Below are positions 1 to 7,659 of a DNA stretch of 17,346 bases, piece after piece; position 1 is the first letter of the stretch, and every line of letters begins with the position of its first letter. Made by a program: the position numbers and the translations under genes. The notes beneath the pieces are model-generated. The model saw only the letters and a list, made by a program, of their open reading frames with translations, made no database searches and was not told where the DNA came from. Source of the stretch: JAWLFY01 sp964462125. GTDB taxonomy: Bacteria; Planctomycetota; Planctomycetia; Pirellulales; Pirellulaceae. The DNA lies in NCBI GenBank assembly GCA_964462125.1, contig CAYWXT010000107.1:1-17346 (forward strand), given 5' to 3'.

Positions 1-1
1 A

Positions 2-1141
2 TCCCTGGGGACAGCGTCGGAACCCTTCTTGCGCCGACTGACTCAGGCGACCGAGGGGAAACTTTCGACGAATTGGCTGGAAACGATCGCGAGCCAAGTT
101 CTGCATCAAGGTTCCGGCGATTCGGTATCTCAGCTGATTGGCTGGATGGAGGCCGAGGACCAACCGGAGGAAACCCGCCGCCGGATGCTCGCCGCGGTCG
201 CGGAACAACTTGGCACGAATCCGCCCGGAGAATCGCTGGCGCCGCTAAGGGAGTGGACCACGCGTGAGTTGATCCCCGACTTGCTGCAACGTGCCGAGGG
301 TGGCCAGCTTCGATTCCCGGACGATCGCGACCGATTGCGACTCGCCGCGTGGGCCTCGACATCCGCGGCCGCGAGTCTGCTCGAATCATTGCTGGCCCCG
401 CACCAGCCACCCGAGACGCAGCAGGGCGCACTACAAACGTTGGTCAAGAACGACCGCCAACTCGTCAACTCGGTCATCGAACGGCTCCCCTCGATGACGC
501 CGACCGTTCAACCCGAGGCGTGGAATGTGCTGGGGACGAAACGCGAGGGGTTGCGGGCCATCGCCGAGGCCGTCGCTGAGGAGCGTCTTTCCGCCGCAAC
601 ATTGCCACCGGAGTTGGTCGATGCGATGCAGCAATCCAAAGACGCTGAGATCCGCGCCGCGGTCGAGGACGTCGCGGCGAAACCAGCGGTGTCCGAAGCG
701 ATCGTTCAAAAGTACAGCGAGGCGCTCGCGGCGGAAGCGGACCTCAAGGCGGGAAAAGCAACCTTCGATCGCGTTTGTGCCGTCTGCCATCAACCCGAAG
801 CCGGCTCCCGACCGGTCGGCCCCGCCCTGAAGTCTGTGGTGGATAAATCACCGCAGCAGATTCTGGTAACGGTCCTTGACCCCAACCTGGAAGTCGACCC
901 GAAATATTACCGCTTGCAAATCGTCACCGTCGGCGGAGAAGTCCTCTCCGGGATCTTGGTCGAGGAATCGGACCAGAGCCTGATCCTGGTTGACAGCCAA
1001 GGCAAGGAGCATGTCGTCGCGCGGGACGATGTGGAATCGCTGCAGACGTCCGAGCGATCGCTGATGCCAGAGGACCTGGCGGACGAAATCAATGAAGCGC
1101 AAATGCGCGACCTGATCGCCTACCTCAAGCAAGGCCTGTGA
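2..1141 (+). CDS. PVC-type heme-binding protein, C-terminal part (5' end outside window)
   Basis: The frame is open from the first bases, so this is the C-terminal part (about 379 codons) of a longer protein. The first two thirds is helical, Ala/Leu/Glu-rich and repeat-like. Near the end a c-type heme motif, CAVCH (CxxCH, bases 776-790), opens a compact domain. It continues with a 'GPAL' segment, 'ILDPN'-like and 'YYRLQIVT' strands, and a closing 'LMPEDLADEINEAQMRDLIAYL' helix pattern. That order is typical of the putative heme-binding domain (Pirellula/Verrucomicrobium type) at the end of large secreted planctomycete proteins with an N-terminal dehydrogenase-like propeller. The protein is probably periplasmic and carries electrons for an attached oxidoreductase domain that cannot be seen here. 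The next gene follows after 77 bases on the same strand. The domain call is strong; the substrate is unknown. Confidence 0.85.
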   Translation, partial: SLGTASEPFLRRLTQATEGKLSTNWLETIASQVLHQGSGDSVSQLIGWMEAEDQPEETRRRMLAAVAEQLGTNPPGESLAPLREWTTRELIPDLLQRAEGGQLRFPDDRDRLRLAAWASTSAAASLLESLLAPHQPPETQQGALQTLVKNDRQLVNSVIERLPSMTPTVQPEAWNVLGTKREGLRAIAEAVAEERLSAATLPPELVDAMQQSKDAEIRAAVEDVAAKPAVSEAIVQKYSEALAAEADLKAGKATFDRVCAVCHQPEAGSRPVGPALKSVVDKSPQQILVTVLDPNLEVDPKYYRLQIVTVGGEVLSGILVEESDQSLILVDSQGKEHVVARDDVESLQTSERSLMPEDLADEINEAQMRDLIAYLKQGL

Positions 1142-1218
1142 GCGCCCCTGCGCGAGCGTTCAGGAGCGACCAGAAAATAACGTCACCGCAGTCCCCTCGC
1201 CCCGAATGTGAGATCATC

Positions 1219-2625
1219 ATGACTCATTCTTCCCTGCACCGAACCTGGTGTGCCACACTGGTCAGCGCCAGCGTCCTCCTTATCAGCTGCCTTGGTCTCG
1301 CCGCGAACAGCGGTGCGGACGAATTGCGGATCGGAGTGTTTCAGGTCGACGTCTCGCCGCCGATCGGGTCCCCCCTTGCCTACGACCCCTGCGAGGAGAT
1401 CACCGACCCGCTGACCTGCCGTGGCACCGTTCTGCTCGGGGCGGGCGATCCGATCGTGATGGCCGCCGTTGATTGGATCGGGGTGGCCAACGAGGCGCAC
1501 CAGCATGCTCGCAAGCGGATCGCCGAGGCGGTGGGGACATCCGTCGATCGGGTTGCGGTCCACGCCCTGCACCAACATGACGCCCCCCGCTGTGACTTCA
1601 CCTCCGCCCAACTGCTGGCGCACCACGGCGTCCAGGACATCCCCTACGATGTCCCCTGGGCCCGCGAGGCGTTTGAACAGGTCGCCGCAGCGACCGCCGC
1701 CGCGGTCGATTCCGCGGAGCCCTTCGACACGATCGGCTTGGGAGCGGCAGAGGTCAAACAGGTCGCTTCCAACCGCCGGATCATGGGTGATGACGGCAAT
1801 GTCATCGCGACACGCTACACCGCCTGCCGCGACCCCGAACTCCGTGCGATGCCGACCGGCACGATCGACCCGCTGCTCCGCTCGATCAGCTTTTGGAACG
1901 GCGAGACGCCGGTCGCCGTGTTGACCTATTACGCGACGCACCCGCAAAGCTACTACCGCACCGGCCAAGCCAATCCCGACTTTCCCGGCTACGCCCGCAA
2001 TGCCCGCGAAGCGGCGACGGAAATTCCCCATGTGCACTTCAACGGCGCCGGTGGAAATATCGGTGCCGGCAAGTGGAATGACGGTTCCAAGGAAAACCGC
2101 GCGGTGCTCACCGAACGGGTCGCCAAAGCGATGGAGGAGGCATTCGAAAACACAGAGCGGTCCTTGATCGAAGCGTCCGACGTCGACTGGTTGACGACCC
2201 AGGTCGCCATGCCTCCCGGCGAACACCTCGTCGAAGATGATCTCGTCGCCGCCCTGGAGGATGACGATGCCTCGGCTTCAGGGAAGGTGACCGCGGCGAA
2301 ACATCTCGCCTTTCTCCGCAGCACCAAGGCTGGAGAGAAAATCGACATCCACTGCCTGAAACTGGGCCAAGCCCGAGTGCTGCACATGCCGGGGGAACTG
2401 TTCGTCGAATACCAGTTGGCGGCAAGCGAGATGCGGCCCGACCTGTTTGTCGCCATGGCAGCCTATGGCGAATACGGACCCGGCTACATCGGTACCGAGG
2501 TCGCCTATTCCCAGGGCGGCTATGAAACGAGCCAGCGGGCATCCCGGGTCGCCCCCGAGGTCGAAGAGATCCTCAACGCAGCGATGGCGGAACTCCTGGA
2601 CGCCGAGAGCACCCCAGGTTCGTAG
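1219..2625 (+). CDS. Secreted neutral ceramidase-like hydrolase
   Basis: The frame runs back to a GTG at 1138 overlapping the previous stop. I place the start at ATG 1219 because the product (468 aa) then begins with a normal signal peptide: Arg8, a hydrophobic stretch at about 11-28, then small residues before 'ADELRIG'. After that it has the layout of the neutral/alkaline ceramidase N-terminal domain, including 'VDVSPPIG' at 43-50. Candidate metal ligands match the Zn set of Pseudomonas ceramidase: H118-x-H120 in 'HALHQH', H241 in 'YYATHPQS', E393 in 'MPGELF' and Y435 in 'GGYETS'. 'FNGAGGNIG' (274-282) lies near the expected active site. Known bacterial ceramidases are about 650 aa and have an extra C-terminal beta domain that is missing here, so the real substrate may not be ceramide. 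Export is expected. It ends 28 bases from the convergent tatC. Confidence 0.75.
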   Translation: MTHSSLHRTWCATLVSASVLLISCLGLAANSGADELRIGVFQVDVSPPIGSPLAYDPCEEITDPLTCRGTVLLGAGDPIVMAAVDWIGVANEAHQHARKRIAEAVGTSVDRVAVHALHQHDAPRCDFTSAQLLAHHGVQDIPYDVPWAREAFEQVAAATAAAVDSAEPFDTIGLGAAEVKQVASNRRIMGDDGNVIATRYTACRDPELRAMPTGTIDPLLRSISFWNGETPVAVLTYYATHPQSYYRTGQANPDFPGYARNAREAATEIPHVHFNGAGGNIGAGKWNDGSKENRAVLTERVAKAMEEAFENTERSLIEASDVDWLTTQVAMPPGEHLVEDDLVAALEDDDASASGKVTAAKHLAFLRSTKAGEKIDIHCLKLGQARVLHMPGELFVEYQLAASEMRPDLFVAMAAYGEYGPGYIGTEVAYSQGGYETSQRASRVAPEVEEILNAAMAELLDAESTPGS

Positions 2626-2653
2626 CATCGGCGAGCGCCCCGACAAAAGAACG

Positions 2654-3954
2654 TCAGGCCGGGTCGTAGGCGGCACTGCCGAGCCCGCGTCCGCGAGGGA
2701 TGAATTTGCACATCACGATGCCGAGGAAGTAAAGCACCATCAGCGGCAAGGCCAGCGCGATCATGCTGGTCACATCCGCCGGGGTCAGGATCATCGAAAG
2801 CAGGAAGATCACCAGCACGGCGATCTTCCAGCTGGCAATGTACTGCTCGGTCTCGAAAATCCCAATCCGCTGCAGGAACAACATCACCAGCGGTAACTGG
2901 AACGCGATTCCAAAACCGAGCGGCAGCAGCAGCACGAAGTTCACGTAGTACGTCAGCCGCGGCTCAACCGCCACGTCCATGCTGGCGTTGAACGTCAGCA
3001 GAAACGACAGGACGTAATGCAGGACAAGGAAGAACGCGAGCGACACGCCGGCGACGAAGAGCACCACACTGACCGGCAGATAAATGTAAAAGTAGCGTCG
3101 CTCGTGCGAGTACAGCCCGGCCGCCACGAACGACCAAAGGTGATACAACACCATCGGGGAGGAGATGACCGCACCGACAATCAAGCCCGCCTTGATCCAT
3201 ATCATGAACGATTCTTCGACCTTGAACGTCCCCAGCCCCTCTTTCGACTCCCGCAGCTGCAACCGCGGCTGGAGCATCGAGGGGTCGGGCAGCGCGGTCA
3301 GAAGCTCCGCCATCGTTCGGGCGTCAATCGCGGTGCCCGCAGACGCGTCACCCGCAGACGCGTCACCCGNNNNNNNNNNNNNNNNNNNNNNNNNNNNNNN
3401 NNNNNNNNNNNNNNNNNNNNNNNNNNNNNNNNNNNNNNNNNNNNNNNNNNNNNNNNNNNNNNNNNNNNNGTTCGGGCGTCAATCGCGGTGCCCGCAGACG
3501 CGTCACCCGCAGACGCGTCACCCGTTTCGTCACCCTCTCCTTCCGACTCGCCGCCGGAGTCTTGCGATCCCTCGCCATCGCTCCCACCGAGTTCACCCTC
3601 GGCACCGACGAGAGCACCGGTCAGCTCCTGGACCTCCTCCGGGACGTCGTAGACGACTTCCCAGATCAGGGCGTGTTTGGAGAGAAACTCGCGGAGCGGC
3701 TTGACGTCATCGTCCCGAGGGTTGTATCCGAGCCGGTTCAGGTCCCGATCGGCCCGAAACTCCTGAATCGCGATCTCCAACGGGTCAGCGACATACGAGA
3801 CGACGCGGTTGGCAAACAGCAAGCCGATCGCCAGTCCGATCCCGAGCCAGATAATCGCCTTAACCAATGACTGACGAAGCTCCTCCAGGTGTTCCCCGAA
3901 GGTCATCGTCGAGTTGTCAAACAGGTCATCCTTGGGGCGCGCGAGTCGGTCCAC
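2654..3954 (-). CDS. tatC: TatC, Sec-independent protein translocase subunit (interrupted by an assembly gap)
   Basis: TatC is the inner-membrane receptor for twin-arginine signal peptides. The N-terminal part has the hallmark 'FGEHLEELR' before the first membrane helix. After the gap come 'SSPMVLYHLWSFVAAGLYSHERR', matching the second helix and the conserved Phe/Glu loop of E. coli TatC, then four more helices and 'MILTPADVTSM' with the conserved Asp. The two halves are in different frames as written, because 100 Ns lie at 3370-3469. Merging the identical 55-bp gap edges (removing 155 bases) gives one continuous frame of about 381 aa. The first periplasmic loop is about 120 residues, far longer than in E. 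coli, acidic and Gly/Ser-rich with two GDASA repeats. The fourth-helix Glu of E. coli TatC (E170) is Gln here ('AFQLPL'). I prefer GTG 3954 as start; ATG 3906, at 'MTFGEHL', is possible. No clear Shine-Dalgarno is seen for either. Confidence 0.9.
3315..3369. repeat. 55-bp repeat, left edge of assembly gap
   Basis: These 55 bases, directly before the Ns, are identical to 3470-3524 directly after them. They contain two perfect 15-bp tandem units (3336-3350 and 3351-3365) and the first four bases of a third. Read on the minus strand within tatC they encode the GDASA repeats and 'GTAIDAR'. An identical sequence at both contig ends suggests an unmerged overlap or a collapsed tandem repeat. Confidence 0.95.
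3370..3469. other. Assembly gap (100 Ns)
   Basis: Exactly 100 undetermined bases fall inside tatC. The round length is the usual placeholder for a scaffold gap of unknown size. Both edges carry the same 55-bp sequence, so the true missing sequence may be nothing at all, with the overlap counted twice, or extra copies of the 15-bp repeat. Confidence 0.97.
3470..3524. repeat. 55-bp repeat, right edge of assembly gap
   Basis: This is a perfect second copy of 3315-3369, starting at the first base after the Ns. It holds two 15-bp units (3491-3505 and 3506-3520). The sequence then diverges into a degenerate, similar stretch that encodes the acidic Gly/Ser-rich part of the TatC loop. Confidence 0.95.
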
Positions 3955-4076
3955 AATGGAGCTGGGGTTTTTAGGGGGGAGTTCGAACGTGCCCGACCAT
4001 TGCCAGTGCGGCTCGGATCCGAACAATCCTGAGGTGGGATACTTTACTTTAAGCGCCGAAGCACGCAACGTCACCC

Positions 4077-4080
4077 GGAG
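4077..4080 (+). promoter_or_regulatory. Ribosome binding site for manA
   Basis: GGAG followed by AAG lies 8 bases before GTG 4089 and 11 bases before ATG 4092. It supports a start here, since there is no in-frame ATG between these and the conserved 'RTIWGG' motif. It does not settle which of the two adjacent codons is used. Confidence 0.6.
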
Positions 4081-4091
4081 AAGCCACCGTG

Positions 4092-5141
4092 ATGAGCCCG
4101 CAGGGACGATGCCCCCAAACACTCGGGAAACCCCATGCGCTCCGATTCCAGCCGATCTTGAAGCGAACAATCTGGGGGGGAAGGCGGCTGGGAGAACAAT
4201 TGGGGAAACCGATCGGCCCGGAATCCGACTACGCCGAAAGCTGGGAGGTGGTCGACCGCGGAGACGACCAGAGCGTCGTATGCGGCGGCCCCTTGGACGG
4301 CACAACGCTGTCAGAACTGGTTCGTGAAGAACCCGAGTGGTTGCTGGGGAAAAACGCCAACCCGGACCGCTTTCCGCTGCTGCTGAAGTACCTCGACTGC
4401 AACCAGATCCTCTCGGTCCAGGTCCACCCCGACGATGCCTACGCACGGCAAATGTCTCCCCCCGATCTCGGCAAAACGGAGGCTTGGTATGTCGTGGCGT
4501 CGGAGCCCGAGAGCCGGATCTACGCCGGTCTCCAGGAAGGGGTCGATCGAGCGACCCTGGCCGAGGCGATCCAAGCGGGACGAACCGAAGAGACGCTGCA
4601 CTCCTTCCACCCCGAGGCTGGGGACTGTCTCTTCATCCCGGCCGGGACCGTTCACGCCCTGGGAGCCGGCTTACTGGTCTGCGAGATCCAGCAATCGAGC
4701 GACACGACCTTTCGACTGTTCGATTGGAACCGCCTCGACGCGGAGGGAAAATCCCGTCCACTGCACATCGAAGCGGCGCTGCAGGTGACCGATTACGAGT
4801 TGGGCCCGGTGTCGGCTCGCCGGATGGATCGTACCCGGCGCGGTTGGCAACCGCTGGTCGAATGTGACAAGTTCGTCCTTCGGGCGGCCACCCACGGGGA
4901 CGGCTCCATCGGCGGCGACGCCTTGATCAGCCGGGACCGTTTGACTGACCGGGAGGGCTTGATCGGCGGGGATGGCCGTTTTCACCTCCTGACCGTCCCC
5001 GAAGGTCGCGCCGAGGTGACCTGGGCGAATGAGACGTTGACCCTGCAGCGAGGGGAGACAGTTCTGATCCCCGCAGGGGCCGACGCCGGATCGCTGTCGA
5101 TCGGGGCCGGCGGGGTGCTGTTGGCCATGCAGCTTCCGTGA
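4092..5141 (+). CDS. manA: Mannose-6-phosphate isomerase, class I
   Basis: This enzyme interconverts fructose 6-phosphate and mannose 6-phosphate in the cytoplasm, feeding GDP-mannose and polysaccharide synthesis or mannose use. The product is about 349 aa, close to the short Bacillus-type class I enzymes. The family opening 'RTIWGG' is near the N-terminus. The Zn ligands are visible: Q110 and H112 in 'QVHPDD', E130 in 'KTEAWY' and H188 in 'PAGTVHALG'. The C-terminal third is a second cupin-like fold ending 'GETVLIPAGADAG'. A GTG lies directly before the chosen ATG and could be used instead. It is divergent from tatC, with about 137 bases between the two starts that must hold both promoters; I see no convincing promoter boxes there. 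Confidence 0.93.
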   Translation: MSPQGRCPQTLGKPHALRFQPILKRTIWGGRRLGEQLGKPIGPESDYAESWEVVDRGDDQSVVCGGPLDGTTLSELVREEPEWLLGKNANPDRFPLLLKYLDCNQILSVQVHPDDAYARQMSPPDLGKTEAWYVVASEPESRIYAGLQEGVDRATLAEAIQAGRTEETLHSFHPEAGDCLFIPAGTVHALGAGLLVCEIQQSSDTTFRLFDWNRLDAEGKSRPLHIEAALQVTDYELGPVSARRMDRTRRGWQPLVECDKFVLRAATHGDGSIGGDALISRDRLTDREGLIGGDGRFHLLTVPEGRAEVTWANETLTLQRGETVLIPAGADAGSLSIGAGGVLLAMQLP

Positions 5142-5424
5142 TCGGCGCGATTGCGTGGGCCAGAAATCGCGCTTCGATCTCTGCTTTCGTGCCGTTTCGT
5201 CCAGGCCTGCCCCCACCGCTGCGCAATCCAGACGGTTCGACGATTGTCCCTTGCCGGGGTGGACGCCGCGGGCCGATACCGACAGGGCGACCCAGGGAAG
5301 GAGAGCGGAATCGCTCTTGGCCCCTGGAATTGCACACCGTATCCTCCCCAGGCGAACGGCCGCGTCGAGCCATCCACGACTCCCCGCGTTCCGCTTCCCC
5401 GTCGTTGACAAAGGATGGCCCGTC

Positions 5425-5691
5425 ATGTGGCGCTCGACCCGCTTCCCATCGGCTCTGCTCCTCATCGCTTTCGGCCTGATCCACTTGGCCGGCTGCCGCG
5501 GACGGAGCTGGCTGCCGCCGGCCGGAACGATGGGAGAACAACAATCCCGCGCCGCGATCCACGATCCGTTTCCGCAAAACGACATCGCCCCGGCGGAACT
5601 CGGGGGACGCCCTCCCGGCTATGAGCAACCGCTGCCGGAGCCGGTCCGCAATCGACTCGGCGCCGATGCGATGCCTTGGCTCGGACGCTGA
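5425..5691 (+). CDS. Small conserved planctomycete lipoprotein
   Basis: The 88-aa product starts at ATG 5425, chosen because AAAGGA lies 9 bases upstream and because a signal sequence then begins at once. A longer in-frame reading back to 5155 adds only low-complexity sequence. Arg residues and a hydrophobic stretch are followed by the lipobox 'HLAGC', giving a predicted lipid-modified Cys at about residue 24. The mature part is short and rich in Pro, Gly and Asp, with 'HDPFPQNDIAP', 'GGRPPGY' and a 'PLPEPVRNRL' tail. I recall this pattern from small 'membrane or secreted' proteins common in planctomycetes; no function is known. About 280 bases separate it from manA, and the pseudouridine synthase gene follows 89 bases later. 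Confidence 0.75.
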   Translation: MWRSTRFPSALLLIAFGLIHLAGCRGRSWLPPAGTMGEQQSRAAIHDPFPQNDIAPAELGGRPPGYEQPLPEPVRNRLGADAMPWLGR

Positions 5692-5780
5692 CCCCGTGAC
5701 AACTCGTCACCATTGACCCAGTCACAACTCAGCTTGTGTTTGGTAGGCTCAGGGATTCCGTCATTGTCCACGAGATCCCG

Positions 5781-6761
5781 ATGCCCCGTCGCCCCCGCTC
5801 CACCCCCCGCTCCGATCGACCCCGCTCCGATCGATCTCGCCCCACCAAGGGGCAACACCGGGCCCAAGGCGCCAAGGGAAAACGCTCCACCAGCAGCGGC
5901 GGCACCCCCTCCGCCGAAAGCGGCGCCATTCGCCTCAACCGATTTTTAGCCGCCTCCGGGTTCGGAAGCCGGCGAAAGTGCGACGAGCTGATTCGCGAAG
6001 GTCGGGTCGACGTCGATGGAGAGACGGTCACCCAGCTCGCCACGACGGTCCTTCCTTCCACGAGCAAGGTCCGAGTCGATGGCGTCCCGTTGAAACGACA
6101 AAAGCTCGTTTACTTCGCGGTCAACAAACCGGTCGGTGTGGTGACGACCAACGCCGATCCTCAAGGTCGACCGCGAGTGGTCGACCTGGTTCCCCCTGGC
6201 GAACGGGTCTTCCCGGTGGGGCGGCTTGACCGCAGCAGCGAAGGTCTGATTCTGTTGACCAACGATGGGGAACTCGCCCAGAGACTTTCTCATCCCCGCT
6301 TCGGGATCCGGAAGGTCTATCGCGTCACCGTGGCGGGAAAGCTCGATCCAGAGACGATGAAACAGATGCGCCAGGGGATCTATATCGCCGAGGGGCATGT
6401 CCGTGTCGACGGCGCTCGAGTCTTGAAGGCCCGCGAGCGAGCTTCCGATCTGGAAATCGTGCTCCGCGAGGGCAAGAACCGCGAGATCCGGCGGATTCTG
6501 GCGCGGTTCGGGCACAAGGTCCAAAAACTGCGGCGGATCGCCATCGGACCGTTGCGGCTCGGCGACACCCCGCCCGGAGCGTACCGGGTGCTCTCGCGAG
6601 AGGAGGTCCGCAAACTGCACGACGTGGCCGACGCCGCCGACGCTGACCGATCGAGCGATCGCGCGACCGGCCCGCGGCGGCGTGTATCGTCATCCAAACC
6701 GACCGCTTCTTCCACCAGGCCCGGGGGGAGCAAACCGCGGAAACGGAATCGCCCGAGCTGA
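5781..6761 (+). CDS. RsuA/RluB-family rRNA pseudouridine synthase
   Basis: It converts a specific uridine in ribosomal RNA to pseudouridine. The 326-aa product has a Lys/Arg/Ser-rich N-terminal tail of about 45 residues. An S4 RNA-binding domain follows, from 'IRLNRFLAASGFGSRRKCDEL' to 'GRVDVDGE', then the catalytic domain with 'NKPVGVVTT' and 'PVGRLDRSSEGLILLTNDGE'. D150 in the latter is the expected catalytic aspartate. 'EGKNREIRRILARFGHKV' is the family's C-terminal motif. The segment 'DPQGRPRVVDLVP' looks more like RluB (23S U2605) than RsuA (16S U516), but I cannot decide between them. A second basic low-complexity tail ends the protein. ATG 5781 is preferred; an in-frame GTG at 5736 would add 15 residues of no family likeness. 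Its stop overlaps the next start. Confidence 0.92.
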   Translation: MPRRPRSTPRSDRPRSDRSRPTKGQHRAQGAKGKRSTSSGGTPSAESGAIRLNRFLAASGFGSRRKCDELIREGRVDVDGETVTQLATTVLPSTSKVRVDGVPLKRQKLVYFAVNKPVGVVTTNADPQGRPRVVDLVPPGERVFPVGRLDRSSEGLILLTNDGELAQRLSHPRFGIRKVYRVTVAGKLDPETMKQMRQGIYIAEGHVRVDGARVLKARERASDLEIVLREGKNREIRRILARFGHKVQKLRRIAIGPLRLGDTPPGAYRVLSREEVRKLHDVADAADADRSSDRATGPRRRVSSSKPTASSTRPGGSKPRKRNRPS

Positions 6762-7639
6762 TGTCAAAGCAGCACGCGGATTACTACGCCGACGCGATGG
6801 TCCAACTCGATGCTCCGCTGGAGCGGAACGAGGTGATTGCGGAAGAGACGTATCTGTTGCGGGTCGCGGTGCCGCCAATCGCGGCGGCCGTGGCCCCGGG
6901 CCAGTTTGTCATGATCCGCTTGACGGGGATCAACGCTCCCTTGATCGGCCGCCCCCTGGCGGTTTACGAAGTCGGCATGGACTCCCAGGGGCAACCGACA
7001 TGGATCGACCTGATCTATCTCCGCAAGGGAACCTTCACCAAAGCCCTTGCCGCGGCGCCGTTGGGCACGCAGGTGACTCTCTGGGGGCCGCTCGGGAATC
7101 GTTTTTCGACGCGCTGCTGCGACCGCCTGATCATGGCCGCCGGCGGCATCGGTCAGACCCCGATGTTGATGCTCGGCCAAGAGGCCTCCGGCACCCGCCA
7201 CTATGGCAGCGCGGACCATGACAGCGGTTGGAGTCGTTCGGTCGAGCTGATTTACGGCGCGCGGCGGTCGAGCTTGTTGGCGGGCGTCGATGACTTTCGC
7301 AAAGCCGGAATCGACGTCTCCCTCTGTACTGATGACGGCTCGGCCGGAGTGCACGCCCGTGTCCCCGATCTGGTTGCGGCGAGGTTGGCCGAGCTACCGG
7401 CCGGCGAGACGACCCGCGTCGTCACCTGCGGCCCCGAAATCATGATGGAGAAGGTCGCCGACGCGTGCCGGCAAATGGGCGTCGCGTGCCAGGTCTCGAT
7501 GGAAACCCCGATGGCCTGCGGCATCGGGATCTGCTTCACCTGCGTCGCCAAGGTGCAAGAACCGGGCGACGCCGACTGGGATTACAAGCGTACCTGCGTG
7601 GAAGGCCCCATCTTTGATGCCCAGCGAATTCGCTGGTGA
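6761..7639 (+). CDS. PyrK-like dihydroorotate dehydrogenase electron transfer subunit
   Basis: Family members carry FAD and a [2Fe-2S] cluster and pass electrons from dihydroorotate dehydrogenase (PyrD type 1B) to NAD+. In this 292-aa product 'PGQFVMIRL' and 'IGRPLAVYEV' form the FAD-binding part, 'AAGGIGQTPML' the nucleotide-binding loop, and 'VVTCGPEIMM' the ferredoxin-reductase motif. The cluster ligands are C253-x4-C258-x2-C261-x17-C279, the PyrK spacing. About 15-20 residues after 'GQEASG' are extra and hydrophilic compared with the core fold. ATG 6761 shares one base with the upstream TGA, so the two genes are probably co-transcribed and translationally coupled, although they have no obvious common pathway. 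No pyrD is in the window; another NADPH-dependent flavoprotein partner is possible. Confidence 0.87.
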   Translation: MSKQHADYYADAMVQLDAPLERNEVIAEETYLLRVAVPPIAAAVAPGQFVMIRLTGINAPLIGRPLAVYEVGMDSQGQPTWIDLIYLRKGTFTKALAAAPLGTQVTLWGPLGNRFSTRCCDRLIMAAGGIGQTPMLMLGQEASGTRHYGSADHDSGWSRSVELIYGARRSSLLAGVDDFRKAGIDVSLCTDDGSAGVHARVPDLVAARLAELPAGETTRVVTCGPEIMMEKVADACRQMGVACQVSMETPMACGIGICFTCVAKVQEPGDADWDYKRTCVEGPIFDAQRIRW

Positions 7640-7659
7640 CCCATCACCTCGCGCAGACC

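Noticed and set aside
1183..2226. Long open frame (about 347 codons) on the minus strand
   Set aside because: It lies opposite the ceramidase-like gene. Its composition (Gly/Arg/Asp-rich, no domain) is the expected antisense shadow in G+C-rich DNA.
3315..3524. Repeat-spacer look around the gap, as in a CRISPR array
   Set aside because: The repeat contains two short 15-bp units in a coding frame and appears only at the two gap edges. There are no spacers or cas genes.
3979..3990. GTTCGAAC, which resembles a tRNA T-loop
   Set aside because: No acceptor, D or anticodon stems can be folded around it.
3955..4446. Upstream extension of the tatC frame to 4446
   Set aside because: The extra residues are basic and low complexity and mostly overlap the 5' end of manA on the other strand. 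The family N-terminus starts near 3906-3954.
5155..5424. In-frame extension of the small lipoprotein
   Set aside because: It would bury the signal sequence inside the protein. The added residues are Arg/Pro/Ser-rich without likeness, and a ribosome binding site precedes ATG 5425.
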